In this document: piece by piece, positions 24,701-38,300 of the stretch
How the letters are laid out: every line of letters starts with the position of its first letter
Numbering within the stretch: the first letter of the stretch is position 1
Assembly: GCA_036583965.1 (NCBI GenBank)
Contig: JAZBQD010000030.1
Span: 50,779,551 to 50,843,550, forward strand
DNA: 64,000 nucleotides
DNA from: Prunella strophiata
Lineage: Eukaryota; Chordata; Aves; Passeriformes; Prunellidae
Direction: 5' to 3'
Translations under genes and position numbers: made by a program
The notes under the pieces: model-generated
What the model saw: only the letters and a program-made list of their open reading frames with translations
Told to the model about the DNA's origin: nothing
Databases searched by the model: none

Positions 24701-25698
24701 TGTACTGATATGCATTAAGACAAACTGAAGCATTTCTAGTGCTTGTGCAGAACAACTGATCCTTCAAAATCACACAGAAACTAAAAAGGTACCTTGAGTT
24801 TATGTCCTTTGATTTCCTGTTTGTTACAAGTTTTCAGTTTTAATCAGATACTAATGGTGCATTACAACAAAGACTGCCTGCACAAAATAGAATTAGTGGT
24901 ATTTACAGCAGGGAAGAACCCAGTAGCAAAATTTCCAATCTCCTCTAAGGATTTAAGTTCTTCATTGAAGACTTCAGTGCTGGGCCACAACTGGTTACAG
25001 AGAAAGCAGACCTCATCCACTCCAGTGACTGTTTTCATTTAGTTCTTTTGCACAACACTCAACAACACCCCAAAAAAGAGAATATCACTTTGATATCACT
25101 CAGACATTCCTCAGTCCAAGAGAGTACATGCTTAAATTGCTGATGTCTCCATCTCTCCAAGCCAGTCAGATGCAATCTGGAAGCTATGTAGTCCTATTAG
25201 TCTGGCACAGTGCTTGAACTAATTATGTGGAGACACAGCAGTTCTGTGATTTCCAAATACAGATGGAGAATTTTCAGTTGGCTCAAGGCTGCAGGTACTG
25301 ACCCTTCTGCACATTGGTTGGTAAGACAGTCAGAAAAAGTGGGAAGTATTGCAACATATACAAATAGCAGACTAGAATATGAGTTTGAATGGCTCCATAT
25401 TGTGTAGAAACTTAAAAGCAAATATCTCACCTGGCAAGGGGTTTGCATTCTTTAGTGAAATACTCATAGGAACAACAGACTGGACCTTTTTTCCAGGAGT
25501 CTAAAGAACAGGCCAGCAGTTATATTTAGTCTTGATGCTATTAAACCAGTAATGTCTCCTTCATGTTTTTCCTCTAGTCACACACTGATTTTCTCATTTC
25601 CTGAAGTCCAGCTGAATTCAAGTTTTTATTACATATGCTGTGCTGCAACAGTCTGATTTTTATGGAAGACTTTTCACACATACAGAGAAAGGTAGACT
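21765..25698. other. Unique non-coding DNA, no gene
   Basis: No gene or repeat family recognised. A T-rich stretch at 22351-22370 (13 T, C, 6 T) interrupts it. Two minus-strand open frames were looked at closely: 22841-23203 (120 codons) and 24343-24552. The second ends at a GTGAGT that could act as a splice donor but has no convincing acceptor. Neither matches a protein I know. Confidence 0.6.
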
Positions 25699-25716
25699 AC
25701 ACACACACACACACAC
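25699..25716 (+). repeat. (AC)9 microsatellite
   Basis: Nine perfect AC units followed by ATATGC. Short dinucleotide repeat, probably of modest polymorphism. Confidence 0.95.
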
Positions 25717-27426
25717 ATATGCTGCAGTTGTTGCACACCAGGAGGGGACTCAGTTCCACATGGATGTGCTCACCTGGTCTTCCTTTGTTGAAGTCAACTG
25801 ACAGAAACTTTTTGGTGCACAAACTGGAGTTTCTGCACCAAAGCAAGATTATTAAAATCAGCCAGATGAATTAGAGCTCAGGAGCACCTTGTTCTTCTTC
25901 TAGAGTGTATGTTAGACATCTATTTCAGACATAATCATAATCCTGCAAGCATTCAAAGCTAGGATAATGAGTCCCCAACCTAATATTTTAGCCTAAGTAT
26001 CTTTGTAACTTACACTGTTTCTAGGGCCATTGGTTATGAGTTTGACTCCATCTCATAAATACATGACACAATCCACCTCCCTCTGATACTAAGTATACTA
26101 AGTATAAGAAAGGTAATTTGTGAGTAGGTTTTTGTCATTAGACAGCAACACATGGGTCAGATTCTAATAAGCCTCTGGTTTGGCAAGAAGGTAAGAAAAG
26201 CAGGGATTGAGACTTCATAGATAAGGAAAGGGTACCTCTCCTTGGATCCCTTCTTCACTAGACTCACCACGTCTGCAGCCCCCCGGAGGAGGTTCTGCTT
26301 TTAGGAAGTACCTGACGATCTGCAAGTCACAAAGGTGGTGGGAGGTAAGGCTACAGGTGCTGCTCTCTCCCTGCCACTGAATCAGGCACACAGTTCATCC
26401 CTGAAGGCTGCATGAGAGCTAGGTTATGTACCAGGTGGGTTACCTACCTTCTGGCCTTCCTCATTCAAGGAGGATGCACAACATTGGGGCATCTTAGGAT
26501 GTAGAGGAATTTATGTGGCTTTTTTGTGCCATCTGAAAATACCATTTCATACAATTTAGAAAGAGTTTCCAAAGCAATCTTTTTAAAGCTGTCAAAGCTT
26601 GGAAAGGTTTTGTTTAGAAAGACTGAAACAATTTTCAGAAACTATAACCCACAGACTTTAATTTTTTCAGTCACATGATGTGTCTGTTTGCAACAGCATC
26701 TACCATAGCACTTTCTTAAGAGCTACCAATAAATAATGGATGGCTTCACTCATTGCCTTAATTCTCTTTAAATAAGTAAAGAGGCTCTGAGCACACCAAA
26801 TTACTACATCATTTCTGATGTCCTAATGGAGTCCCCACTTAAATCAGTTTGAGACAGGAAATCAGGAAAGTGCAGTGATCAGACAAGTTTTCCAAGCATT
26901 ACATTAACATCAAAAAAAAAAAAACAAGCCCAGGAGTGAAATTATTTTACCATATTATGAAAGGCTTTTCCTGAGCCCTCTGAGGCCATTCCAGTCAACC
27001 CTTCACAACTGCTGCATTCTGGGTCTCAAGTAGTACTAACAAGCAGCAGCTTATAGTAACACTCATCTTGAAAAACTTTAGTCATCTGAAAGTTAGCCAC
27101 TTAATCTAAGCTACTCATCAAGCCTCCTGCTTCAATCAGTGAAATGAAATAGGTGCCTGCAGTGAACAAAATTTCTCCAGACTATTATAAAGGTTTCTCA
27201 ACTAGATGCTGACTGCAACCACAAAAATTGCTTATAAGATTTCCATTTCCTACCACTCTAAAGTCAATTTTTCACACATTTGTGGTCCAGTTTGCCACTT
27301 CTTTATCCTTCCATTACAGCTATTTATGGGATCATACTTTTAATCCTGATTTAAACAACTGATTTGACAAGTGTAAAAAGAGCCTTTTTGTGAAGCAGTC
27401 CCTAATCAGGGAATAATTGTAAAGTC
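25717..27426. other. Unique non-coding DNA, no gene
   Basis: No gene or repeat family recognised. Contains a 9-base tandem duplication (ACTAAGTAT twice, 26088-26105) and a run of 13 A at 26912-26924. Confidence 0.65.
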
Positions 27427-27605
27427 GATGTTGGAAAGCACCAACATTTGAAATTATTTAGCCCAAATGCTCTGCTGAATAAGGGCCAGCTAGACCAAGT
27501 TGTACCACAACAGTGTCCAATCAGGTTTTGAATATCTGGCTACAGCCTTGGGCAACCTGCTTCAAAGCATGACATAACCTTAACTCTCATCCAGTGACTA
27601 TGAAG
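27427..27605 (-). mobile_element. CR1 LINE fragment, 3' end
   Basis: The reverse complement of a CR1 tail. In plus-strand order there is a GTTGGAAAGCACC block, a diverged TTTAGCCCAAATGCTCTGCT block, GGCCAGCTAGACCAAGTTGT, then GTGTCCAATCAGG, TTTTGAATATCT, and GGGCAACCTGCTTCAAAGC. The order and spacing match the CR1 3' end without large gaps; the outermost octamer repeats are lost. Sequence past 27605 fades into unrecognised DNA. No coding part is left, which is usual for 5'-truncated copies. Confidence 0.75.
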
Positions 27606-30600
27606 GATCCCAGTCATTTTGTATCCATGAAAACACACACTGCTACCAATTGGTCTGGCCCAACCTCCTCCACGCTCTCTTCTGTCACCACCAGTGCTAT
27701 CATTCTGCTGGGTGCAGCAACAACAAAATCAAGGTCACAGTGCATCTAAAGAAATGATTGTGCTTGGTAGTGCCCATATTCCATTTGACAGTTTCCCTGG
27801 CAAGTTCATCATGCAAGTACAGGAGCTTTGTGCTGACACAGAGAGAGGATGGAAACACACTGGACATGTAAGGGAGGATCAGACCATTCTGTCAGAGAGG
27901 CAGAAGGAATATGACCCAGACCTTCACCTTTCAGTGTCAGTCAGCCATTAAATCAGGTCAGCAGGCTTGCAAAACCATATCCTTAATTTCCACAAAAGTC
28001 TCTTGTGAGGTTAAAAATTAAAAAAAGTCCATTCCATTTCCCTCTTTTAGCATGGTCCCAGCAACAGCTGTACTACCACATCCAAAGGGATGGGAATTGC
28101 AAATTCAGGAGCAGAAACTACTTAAACCAGGTCTGTCACTGAAGTCAGCATCTTGTCAAATGAAACCTCTAAAGACACCTCTTTAGGAGGAAATTAACTG
28201 CCCTTTGGAGGTTCTTTTTTTCTCTCTACTGTGACTGAAGACATAGCCTAGGTAACTAACTCAGCTTAGGCAGCTAGCATGTAGAACAGTTAGAGGCAGC
28301 TGAGATAAATCCCCCTCCTGCAGTTGGGGGGACTAAGAAAGCTTGGCCTGCAAACACTCTTGCATTTCACACTTTTCACAAGGAGAGCTGAAACACCCTG
28401 TCCCTTAGCAACCACCAGAGGCCATTTATTTAAACTTGCAAAAGCTTTTGACCAAGCCCCTCTCCAGAGACTTATTCAAAAGCAGTAGTCATGGGATGAG
28501 AGGTAACATTTCATCATGCATTGGAAAGTGGCTAAGAGACTGAGATCAAAGATAGCCAGCTTGCTTTTACTGTAGCAAAAGATTAACAGCAGGATGCCCA
28601 CAATTTCCGTGCTAGAGATGCTGGTTATTGAATTTATTAATGATACAGAAGCAAGAGCAACAGCTAGCACTGAAGAAATTATTTATGCTAGCCTTTCAGC
28701 AACGTCCAAGGTATGGGAAGAAAAAGCATGAGGTATTTTGTACGACACACATGCTCTCAACTAATAAAGTTTTGAAAGTGATCTTCCTTTCAGCACCAAT
28801 ATGAAGCATACAGAAGTATTTTCAGATCCACTGACCATTATGGTGAGAGGATATTAGATGAAATTCACTTACAGCATCAGAACAGACAGTTCTTTGCTCC
28901 TGTGTAATGTTGAAGTGGGCCAGTACACAAAGACATAAGGCTTTGGCATGGAGAAGACAACAAGAAACACCCCACAGACTCTTATTCTTGTATTTATTGC
29001 TTAATGGAATACCATTAAATTAAACAACATTGTGAAGTCTCCTGTGAAAGCCAAACTGCTTCACCTTCTGCTGCTTTGCCATCTAACCTACATGACTGTC
29101 ATCCAAGTCTCCCACTAAAGTCAGCAACTTATTTTTCTTTTAGTGTCTCATAAGGTTAATCTGCTTGAATTAAGTGTGGCATATCATGGTGTTCATTGGC
29201 TGGGCTGCTCTTTAGGCTCATTATATACCTGTAACATATGACCCCAGTGATACAATTTTGACAGACAAAGTAGCCTATGACAAGGAGAAATTCACATCCA
29301 ATTCCTGAAGCTGCAGAGCCATCACAACATAGCAAAGGCCAGTCTATTGGTAAAGAATGGCAAAGTAATAATGTAGAGAATGTCTCCCCCCTGCTTCACG
29401 TGGTTGGACACCTCTAAAACATTCTTTTCAGATACAAAGACAAAAGCTGCAGAGTTACCCATAGGGTATAATCAATCCTACATCATATTAAACCACAGGA
29501 AGTAACAAAGTTGTCCCAGAACCCAGAAAAAAAAATTGCCAGGCTTTTTAAAATACAGTCTGCAGGTGGGTACATGAAAGTTTTGCACTAAAATGATGGG
29601 GCTTTGCCATCTGAAATGCATAAACTTATACAAAATCTAACTGCCTGCTGTAAATTGAAGCACCATAAAAATAAAATTGAACAATTACCTTTTGTGGGCA
29701 GTGTAGATTGAGCTATATATCAGATTTAACATGACTCCAAAGCAGTAAAATTCCACCAAACACAGCTGAAAGAGTTGCAGTCAGCACCTGATTTAAACTT
29801 TGGACTGAGGGTACAGAGGGGGTTCAGGAGACAAAATTATGAGAGGGAATCATGGCAGTGGCAGGGGCCACGGAAAGCCATTGTGTCACCACATCTATTC
29901 AAGAGCTTAAAAGAACTGGAGGAGTTCAAAGTGAGAAAAAAAAAAAAAATAACACAACAGAGAAGCCACAAATGATCTGCTGCCAGATACATACACAATA
30001 TTCCTACAGATTTCAGTGTTCTGGATGAAGGGCAATGAAAGTGCTCATGCTTATAATAGCTCATCTTTCTTTCACTCCTTCCTTTGATATCTCTCCTTAA
30101 GCAAAACTGGGACTGGACAAAATCATTCTTCTCAGGAACAATGGCAGGACTTTAGAGAGAGTTCTCTATTCACTAATTCAGAAGGTGCCTCCATTTGTTC
30201 TTTATCTTGTTTTTTTAAATTATGCTGACAATCCTGCTTAGGCAGAGACAGTTGTGGCTGGCAGTTTAGGGGGGTTGGATTTCTGGTTTTGGGCTCTGTG
30301 AGGATTCTCTGTGGGACCTCACCTGGCTGAGTGAGAGTATTTTGTTACTGCAGGGGCACAAATCCTCCAAGGCAATGATGTTAGATGCAATCTTATCCCA
30401 TCTTGCAACAGAGAGAGATGTTTAATGCATATCTAACAGACTGGTATGCACACTGCTGAGCTCTACTACTTGTAGTATGGGCTGAGCAGACTACAGGCTG
30501 CTCTGATGTGGAAGCCCTTACAGCCAGATTACTGAAGTAATGTCCTTAAGCTCAGTAATGCTGCAGGCCTTTGAGTTAGTACACTATGAAAGAAGTCATG

Positions 30601-31089
30601 CTAAACTCAAACACAACCTGGCACTAGAGCAGTTTTACAGGTCCTGAAGCCATGATGCTATTCCTGTGTCTGGCCAAACCAGAGAGAAGGCACAAGACCT
30701 CACCTCAGCCTGCTCTCACCTGCCTGAAAATGTTCTTCCTTGAAATCCAATGAAACAGTTAGTCCAAGGAAGACTTATTTGTGGGAGGAAAGCTTGGCAG
30801 AAACAGGCCTTGTGAAGCTGAGCTGGAAGCATCTGTACCACATGCCACTGTGGAATAACTCCCATCTTAGCCCTGACAGTCTACCTCCAGCTGGGAAAGC
30901 CCCTGATCCCCAAAGGACTTTGTCTAAGACAACCACCACAAAATAAACACAAACTACCGCCCATAGTCAGCTGCAGGCAGCTTCAGCTTCTGCCCACATG
31001 TACACAAATATTTCCATGCCAAAGTATGCAGTAGGGCTTTTGTTATATCTCCTGGCCAAAGATAATCTGAGACGGGATAAAATAAAACC
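27606..31089. other. Unique non-coding DNA, no gene
   Basis: No gene or repeat family recognised. A plus-strand open frame at 27694-27951 (85 codons) starts shortly after the CR1 fragment but matches no known protein. Short A runs at 29524-29533 and 29937-29949. Confidence 0.65.
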
Positions 31090-31103
31090 TGTGTGTGTGT
31101 GTG
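31090..31103 (+). repeat. (TG)7 microsatellite
   Basis: Seven perfect TG units. Short and likely stable. Confidence 0.9.
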
Positions 31104-31958
31104 CTAACATTTATTGTCACTTACATCCCTCCCAGCACTTAAGATTTCTATCCCTCCCCAACCTTTTGGCTGCTCAGAATTATGATATGGAAACATGTCT
31201 GCCCATCCTCAAAAATTCCTGGGATTTCAAAATTGTTTCCCGTTCTCCTTTAGAATTATCTCAGTACTGACTCTTGAAAAATCATGAAATGCTGACACCA
31301 AACCTCTAAGCACTCCATCTCTACAGCAGGCAGCAGACAGGTTGGTTAGAGCTTCTCTCTTGGTTAGAAGGTTGCAACTGATGTCCCAAAGTCAAGTTAT
31401 TCAGATCAAAGACCTGAGCAAAAGCTTCTCACATCTGGTTCTGATAAAATGAATTTGCTTCCTCAGAAAGCCCCCAGCCACCACTGCTTGCTATGCCTGT
31501 CATATTGGAGGCAGGCAAATGTTTTCACGTCTGTTTTATGAACAAATTAGCTAAAATGCAAGATAAAAGGTTGAACTTCTCTAAGGTCATCTTGAAGATA
31601 ATGGTAAGGTGTCTTCTCAGCTAGAAGGATGTTAAACGTGACTTAATGACCCTTTTAGAGACAATTGCTGCTGGTGAGCACTGCAGCAGTGACCTCCAGC
31701 TGACCTGCCATCGAGCACAGTTTGACCAGGTCTCTATGAGTGCAGAAGCTCTGCTCCAGGCCATTTCAGCAAGCCCAGATCAGGGAATTTATGTTCTAAG
31801 ATGACCAATGAAACTATGACATCAATGAAGAGCTGCACCCTGAGGCTGGGGTTAGACAGCTTGCAGCAATTGTCATTTGAGCCAAAGGGCAGTTCCTCTC
31901 CTTTACCTCCAGTGATTTGAGTGCCACATAGAGGGCAAATGCAGAGAATCCCATGACC
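31104..31958. other. Unique non-coding DNA, no gene
   Basis: Nothing recognisable; open frames short and overlapping. Confidence 0.65.
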
Positions 31959-32034
31959 TTTATTTTTTTTTCCACCTTCCCTGGTTTTGTTTTGGTTTTT
32001 CTTGGGTTTTTTTTTTTTTTTTTTTTTTTTTTTT
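31959..32034 (+). repeat. T-rich tract ending in 28 T
   Basis: T-rich sequence with G and C interruptions (TTTTGTTTTGG-like units) ending in an uninterrupted run of 28 T at 32007-32034. On the minus strand it would be a poly(A), but the sequence on its 5' side in that orientation (32035-32190) does not look like a retroposed gene. Confidence 0.9.
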
Positions 32035-34227
32035 CCAGCCAAGCCAGTTCCCTGCCTCAGTTTGCTCTGTAGTTTCACAGACACCAGCACCAGCACAAGG
32101 CTAGAGCCAGCAAGAGCTGTGGATGGGGACTCCCTGAATCCAGTGAAAAAGACTCATGTGAAACAGTGTGGGCTGGAGAGCACTTAGCCCAAGAAGGGCA
32201 TGTTCAAACCTGATAAGAAAAACTTTCTATGGCCTGTATTTTCAAATGTATTTGAGGCACTTAGAGATTCAAGATTATTTCTGAATAACAGGGTAGAGTC
32301 TACAACAGAGTAGGCTCTCATATCGTATTTGGCTTTGGGAGTTAGCTTGGAAGTTTTTGCCAGTATACTTTCCCAAAAGCTATTCAATCTAGTAAATAGT
32401 AGTACAGTCTATGACCTGCCCCTCAAATAATAGGGTACTTAAAAAAGATTTTCTGAGGTGCTATCTTGCTTGTTATGTGTTTAGATAGCAATTCACAGAC
32501 CTACAAGAAATATATTCCAGTGATTGCATCCTATCACAGTTCCCTTTGAAGATACTTTTAAAAGAATTAGTAGGTTTCAATACTATCATGGCTATTTAAG
32601 ATTGAGTTTAAATGCCTCAAGGTCAGGTCTGACCTTTTTCTCCCACAAAGGAATGTAAGATCTCAATCACACCCCAGTGAGAGAATGCACATTTTTTCCC
32701 CTACTTAAAAATCCATAATGCCATTAAAAATGCATACATTGTTGTTAAATAAATGTATGATGCTAAGATTAAATCTGTTTGCATTTCCTGCCCTCTGTCA
32801 ATTATTAATATTGCCCATAACAGAGAGACTAATACCTACACACTCGGGTATAAACATCCAGGAAACAATAAAAGCTTTTCCTTTTGAAAGAGAAATATTT
32901 GCTCAGGTTTCACACCTAGCAGGAAGCAATTCTGAAATAAGGAGCCTGGTTTTGCACCTGTCAGCACATGACTGAGCAGAACGAGCTGCTGCTCAAATCT
33001 GGTCACAGGAACTGGCAAGGGCACAGTCCAGCAGTGAATAAAACCCATGTGTTTGCATTCACAGAGTCAATATGGGAGGAGAAATGTGTATCTGAGGACA
33101 AGAGCTGGAGTCAGAAACTAAACAATTAACATTGTTTTCATGCCCCTCTGTAATTAACACAGATCAAAGAGGGCCTGAAACCATCGATTTCACCAGAAAC
33201 AGGAGGCAGCAGAGTAAGCCCCAGCACTAACAGCTCCACAGCAGACACAAAAGCACCTATTGCAGCCACAGGCACAGGGCTGCAACACCAACACAAAGCT
33301 AGCCAGAAAAAAAAAATTTGAAATTAAGGAACCAGAATTTTAACACTCCAAGGTTCGTCAACATAAGGACAGTGTATGAGAAAAGCTGCTGTTTTACCAA
33401 GCCAGCAAATAGGGTTTACACTAATACAACTTGTATTCATTATTCAAGAATGTGATGAGGGAGAAAAACAAGAAATACTCACTGCTATTGAAAAAGAAAT
33501 TAAATACAAAAAGGTATATATTAATAGAGAGAAGAAGGGAGAAAGGGAAATGCATCTTAGTACTTTTAATTTTGTGTTTACAAGCTGATTTTCTTTGCAT
33601 GCATCAGCTGCATTGGTAGCAGCATTTTCTTTCTGCAAAGAGCATTACATTTAAATCCAGCAGTGATGAGTTCTGTGCTTGGCACCACCACATGAATGTG
33701 TTTTGACTTTCCATCTGTTTGCCCGTGAGAAACTAACAAATACATGGTGCTTTACAATTAAGAAGCACAAAGCTCAGACATTACCTGGAAAAGAAAGCAG
33801 GAGACATTGCTTGGAACACAAGTAAAAGGCAAGAAAGAATAACCCAAAACCATGAAGGTGACATGCAACAGCCATAGCTCTTCAAAGCTGAGAATAAGCA
33901 CTTGTCCACTGCATTATTCCATTTCCATGATTGTGTTTGTTTGGAAAGTGATGCCTGTGTGAGCTACACTCAAGGGTAATGTTAAGGGTAATAAAAGTGC
34001 CACGACTACAAATCAGCAAATCAGCATAGCATGTGTGAAATACAGAAGAGGAGGGAACTACAAAGTAGGAAAAACTTCCAGCAGGAGATAAGGGACAATG
34101 GAAAAGAAAGTGCTTTTGGCTGTATCTTGTGGTTTTTTGATAGCACTGCCAGGTGTCACTTTATCTTTCTGCCTTTTTGATCTGCCAGGTGAAATGCTCA
34201 TCTGCCCCATTATATTTTTACACTGGC
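32035..34227. other. Unique non-coding DNA, no gene
   Basis: No gene or repeat family recognised. Open frames under 86 codons. AT-rich throughout. Confidence 0.65.
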
Positions 34228-34340
34228 TCCACAGAATCATAACATATTGGGTTGGAAGGTATCGAAGACGCAATGACCAGACCTTGTTCTGAGGCAGGAT
34301 CAAACATATTTTATAATTTGTGCTAATTCCAGGAAACTTT
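34228..34340 (-). mobile_element. CR1-like LINE fragment, 3' end
   Basis: Starts with the hallmark AGAATCATAACATATTGGG, a decayed form of the CAGAATCATAGAATRTT end of CR1 read backwards, then GTTGGAAGGTATC. A block near 34282-34302 (GTTCTGAGGCAGGATCAAAC) fits older CR1 subfamilies rather than the younger one in which CTGCTCAAGCAGGG stands here. After about 34310 the likeness is weak, so the inner end is approximate. Only the outer 3' end survives. Confidence 0.62.
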
Positions 34341-37300
34341 GGATTGGCAAGTATCATCTAGACTGGACTTTGATTTCATCCTTTTAAGTATAGTGGGTCC
34401 CATATGTGCTTTTACTTGAAGTACAAATAATCATAACAGATGTCAGTCCTTACTGGGATCATTCCATTTCAAAGGTTGTTATGATGGTCTGTTATTACGA
34501 AGCTGCATTAGCTGCTGTATACTTTGTGCTGATGAAGCAGTGGTTTTTGTTGGTTTATACTGTTTCCTGAAGATGAACCCTTTGGCTGTGCACACCAGAA
34601 GACTAATAATGGAGTTTATATTCACTAAAAAATATGTTGTTTGTACTTCCACGTACAATAAATTAACATCATAATGGAAAGTGATAAATTGGTCAGATTA
34701 ATCCTGTGCTTTGCTTGAGCATCTTACCACAGATAATATTAATAAACAAGATAAGAAATAAAAATATGTTTAAAGTCCTTTAAAATAATTCCCATTTATC
34801 TGGCTTTACAAAGGACCATGATCAGTTACAAACTGAATCTTTTATATTTAGATGCCAATAGCAGTTTACTTTTGATGAGTCTGCCTAGAGATTAATTCAG
34901 ACCCACTGAAAAGCTTTAGTGGTAAAGCTTCTGAAGTTTCCATTGAATGCTGCTACAGAATGTTTGCATGTATCTGATCAAAAATTACCATGAATTATTT
35001 CTGATAAGTGTTTATTAAAAGCTGGAGCATGGCTAATTGCTTAACTGTACTAGTTTAAAGCAGTTTAAGCAGAATATGGTTTCTTGTTGTGGATAGATAT
35101 TCATAGCTATTTGAGATTAAGAGATCTTTATAATCAGAGAACTTCAGAGAACAACTTCAGAGAACTCCAGAGAATAACTTCTGCACTCCTATCTGCTGCC
35201 TGGGCCAAAGACAAATGTGCAGCATCCAGCGAGTGCCTGCCCACACCAATAGCTGTCACTTTAACTATCAACTGCTCAGCCTTTATTTTTCCCATTAAAC
35301 TGTGCTTCTCTTTCACTCAGAACAATGCTGCCTACTTTTATGAAAAGCTTGAAAAAGGCTTCATCAGATAAAGCATAGTGAAGTGCAGCTGGTTCATTCT
35401 TGTCTCTTGTGAAGGCGAGCAAAAGAGACAATTTTAAGGCTGCAGTGAAGAGTCACTTTAACCTGGCATAAATCCAGACTGCTTAGAAGAGGTATTCTGG
35501 AACTCTCCTGGCTCTTCTTTCCAGCTGTGCCAAGGTTTTGGCTCTAGAATTCATATTGATGCATGGTGGGGCTCATCTCATCAAGGCAGATAATACTGTT
35601 CTTTTTCTTGTTGTTGTTTTTTTTTTCCTGTCCAAGTTAACTTCCAGCTGCATGATGTACCTAGGATGTCTAGCAATGCAAGTCTATGAAAGCTTATGCT
35701 GCCCAAAAGAGGTGCCAAGAATGAGCCCACTGAGGCAAAGATGAACATGGGTCCACCACTCTCAGAAGGTAGCAGTGATGTCTCTGGGATGAGAGATCCT
35801 TTGTAATCACAGTTTCACATGTTCAAAAGCAAAATCCTGTCATGAATGCAACATTCTCAGTGATGTACTTTCCCAATTTAAGAAGGCAAACTGCTATCTC
35901 AAACTAAAATAACTACCTTTGAGGTAAAGTTGTGTATAATGTGATGACCTGTGGTAAGAGAAGACTAAATTCAGTGACACAGGAGTTTCATTTCAGTTTT
36001 GCAATTTTATTATTGCCACTTAACAATACACTGTTCCTAACCCCAGGATCGGTGTTCAATTCCAGTAATGACTGTAACAGCCTCTGGAAGACCAAATATA
36101 ATTTCAATCTTTTAAAGAGAGAGGGGTAAGGATGGAACTGAAGCTCTGAGCCACTGGTTGTCCCCACTGCTCTATTTTTCACAGCTGCAAAAATAAGCTT
36201 TCTCAAAAATTACTCTAGGACCTACTCTAGGGGTCCTAAGTATCACAGATGCAACCACGCAACACCATTTAGCCTGGGGTCCAGGGATTTAGGAGACACG
36301 AGAATTTAGAGACGAAAAAATCCCTGCCTGAAGAAACTATAGTCTTAGATCCCCATTATCCAAAGTCATGCCAATGGGTGCACAGAGCCTCCCTGAAATC
36401 CTGGGAGCCCTATGGAGGTTCTATAAAGTTTGGTTTGGACCAGAAGTGGAATTAGGAATTCAGGGAAGGCCAAGGAAATTAATGTGCCTATAAATCTTTG
36501 GGAATCAACTGGCTTGATCCCAAGGAAGACATACAGGAAAAAGGAATTAAGAAGTATGAAAAAGAACATATGTGGAAGAACTTCCTAAAGCAATAAATTA
36601 AGAGTTAGAAAGAAAGGGCATAGGATACAAGAATAAAAAAAAAAAAAAAGAAAATGCTTAGGGGTAATAAAAAGAAGGATTTGGGCCAAAATGTTTGTCA
36701 AGCACTCTAAGGAGAAGCAAGAGTTGACATTAGTTTGTAAGAGCATAATGCAGCAATGTGACAGGATGGGTCTGAGAGCAGCAATAAGATCCCAAAGAGG
36801 GTGAGCATCTGTCAGAGTCAGTCTCTGTCCAATTTCACGCTCCAGGGAGAGTGGGGAAGCTCAAGCCACCTCATTTTCCACCCAACCACATCAGGCTGAC
36901 ACCCTGAGGCACGAAACTTTCCATGTTGTAGGTATTTATTCCTTGAGCTTGTCACCCCATAATGAACAAGGACCACAGCTAGTCATCTGCTCATTTGAGA
37001 GGGCACCAGGATCCTGACAGCCTGCTAAGCAAGCAGCAAAGCTAGGGAGGAGTGGAAAAGGTGTGGAAAGTAATTGTGAGAGATCTCACAGTTAATATGG
37101 AGTGGAGGCAGTGATGTAGTTATAGCCCTACTTTTATTTTCACTCGATGGCACAAAAAGGAAGGTGATGAGAATCTTTTAAATGAAACATGGCATTCCCT
37201 TATTAAAGTCTGATTTAGATTTCAGCAGTCTCTGCTCTGTACGCGTTTCAGTGCTCCCACACCATGGTCAGCCAAACAGAAGAGAATTAATAAAATAAAT

Positions 37301-38300
37301 TTCAATGGTAATTTCCTGAACAATGAGGGCTTGTTTTCTAAGCAAATAGTCCTTTTGGTGTTGTTATCAAAGATGACAGGGCTAGCCATGTTGTAAATAT
37401 GAAGAGAAGAGACACAGTCTCATTTATAGACTTAAAAGTCCTGCTAGGCATCTTTGTTTCCTGAGCACACAAATTTCTTGTGGAGACTGCATGCAAAAAA
37501 ATCTCATTATCCAGTTTTGTGGGGGCTGCTGTTGCTGGAAACAATTGCCTTGCTGCTGGCTTGTCAAAAGCATCATTGTGCAGCAGTGGGCTGCTGTGGC
37601 CCCACCAAGGTCGCAGCACCCATTGTTGCAGTTTGATGCAAGCAGCTTCCACTCACATCAAAAGTGGAGCAGAGTCAGCATTCTCTGCCACATGTTGGAG
37701 TGACCATAGGTAACAAATCTGCTGCATTCCTGGCCTGTGATCCTTGGAGTCACAGGCTTTGTTTGAGCCCAGAGACAGAAGTAAGCAACCCCTTCCAATT
37801 GTTTACAGTAATCTCTCTTACCCACTATGAAGGACATGCCAAGCAGAGTGTTTCTATTAAACACATATAGCAGGTGGCCTCACATTTGAGGAAAAACTAG
37901 AAAATAACTGAACAACCCTCAGAAACATGATTAATAATGCTTCCAGACAAGGAAGTGTGGTTTCTCTATCTCATCAGCCTGCCACTGCAGCCACGGTCTG
38001 CCATAATAGGATTCAAAGTTCCTCCTGAGATTATATCTGCCCTCAAGGGTAAATAAAGTCAGAGCTGGAACTTTCTGACACAACTTTGTCACTGCCTTAT
38101 TAATATTGTCAGGCAGTGACCAGAGAATGGGCAACACCAGCAGCATAGCAATTTTAAGGAAACATTTCCTATAATGAAAGCAGCAGCAGTGGTGGCCAAC
38201 AATTACACAAAGACTGTTGGGAGGCTTTTCCCCACTTACTTTTCTAAGGAGCCCACCTTTCTCCAATACACAGTGGGAGACCACTTTGCTGTTGCTGAGT
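34341..38300. other. Unique non-coding DNA, AT-rich, no gene
   Basis: No gene recognised. 34480-35080 is notably AT-rich, free of simple repeats, and carries several ATTA motifs. 35135-35180 is a small tandem repeat (listed separately). T run at about 35619-35628, A run at about 36637-36650. Open frames under 118 codons. Confidence 0.6.
35135..35180 (+). repeat. 23-bp tandem repeat, two copies
   Basis: Two adjoining 23-base units differing at 2 positions. Each unit is itself built of two related parts starting CAGAGAA (10 and 13 bases). Looks like a local two-step duplication; no known satellite. Confidence 0.85.

Noticed and set aside
31875..31935. Second copy of the suspected ancient amniote repeat (reverse orientation)
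   Set aside because: Only a loose likeness (GCCAAA ... TTTACCTCCAGTG); too weak to call.
36030..36080. tRNA-like GTTCAATTCC motif
   Set aside because: Resembles a T-arm, but no cloverleaf or A-box can be fitted around it.
37785..37805. CR1 tail motif (CCCCTTCCAATT)
   Set aside because: A dozen matching bases with no other CR1 block nearby.
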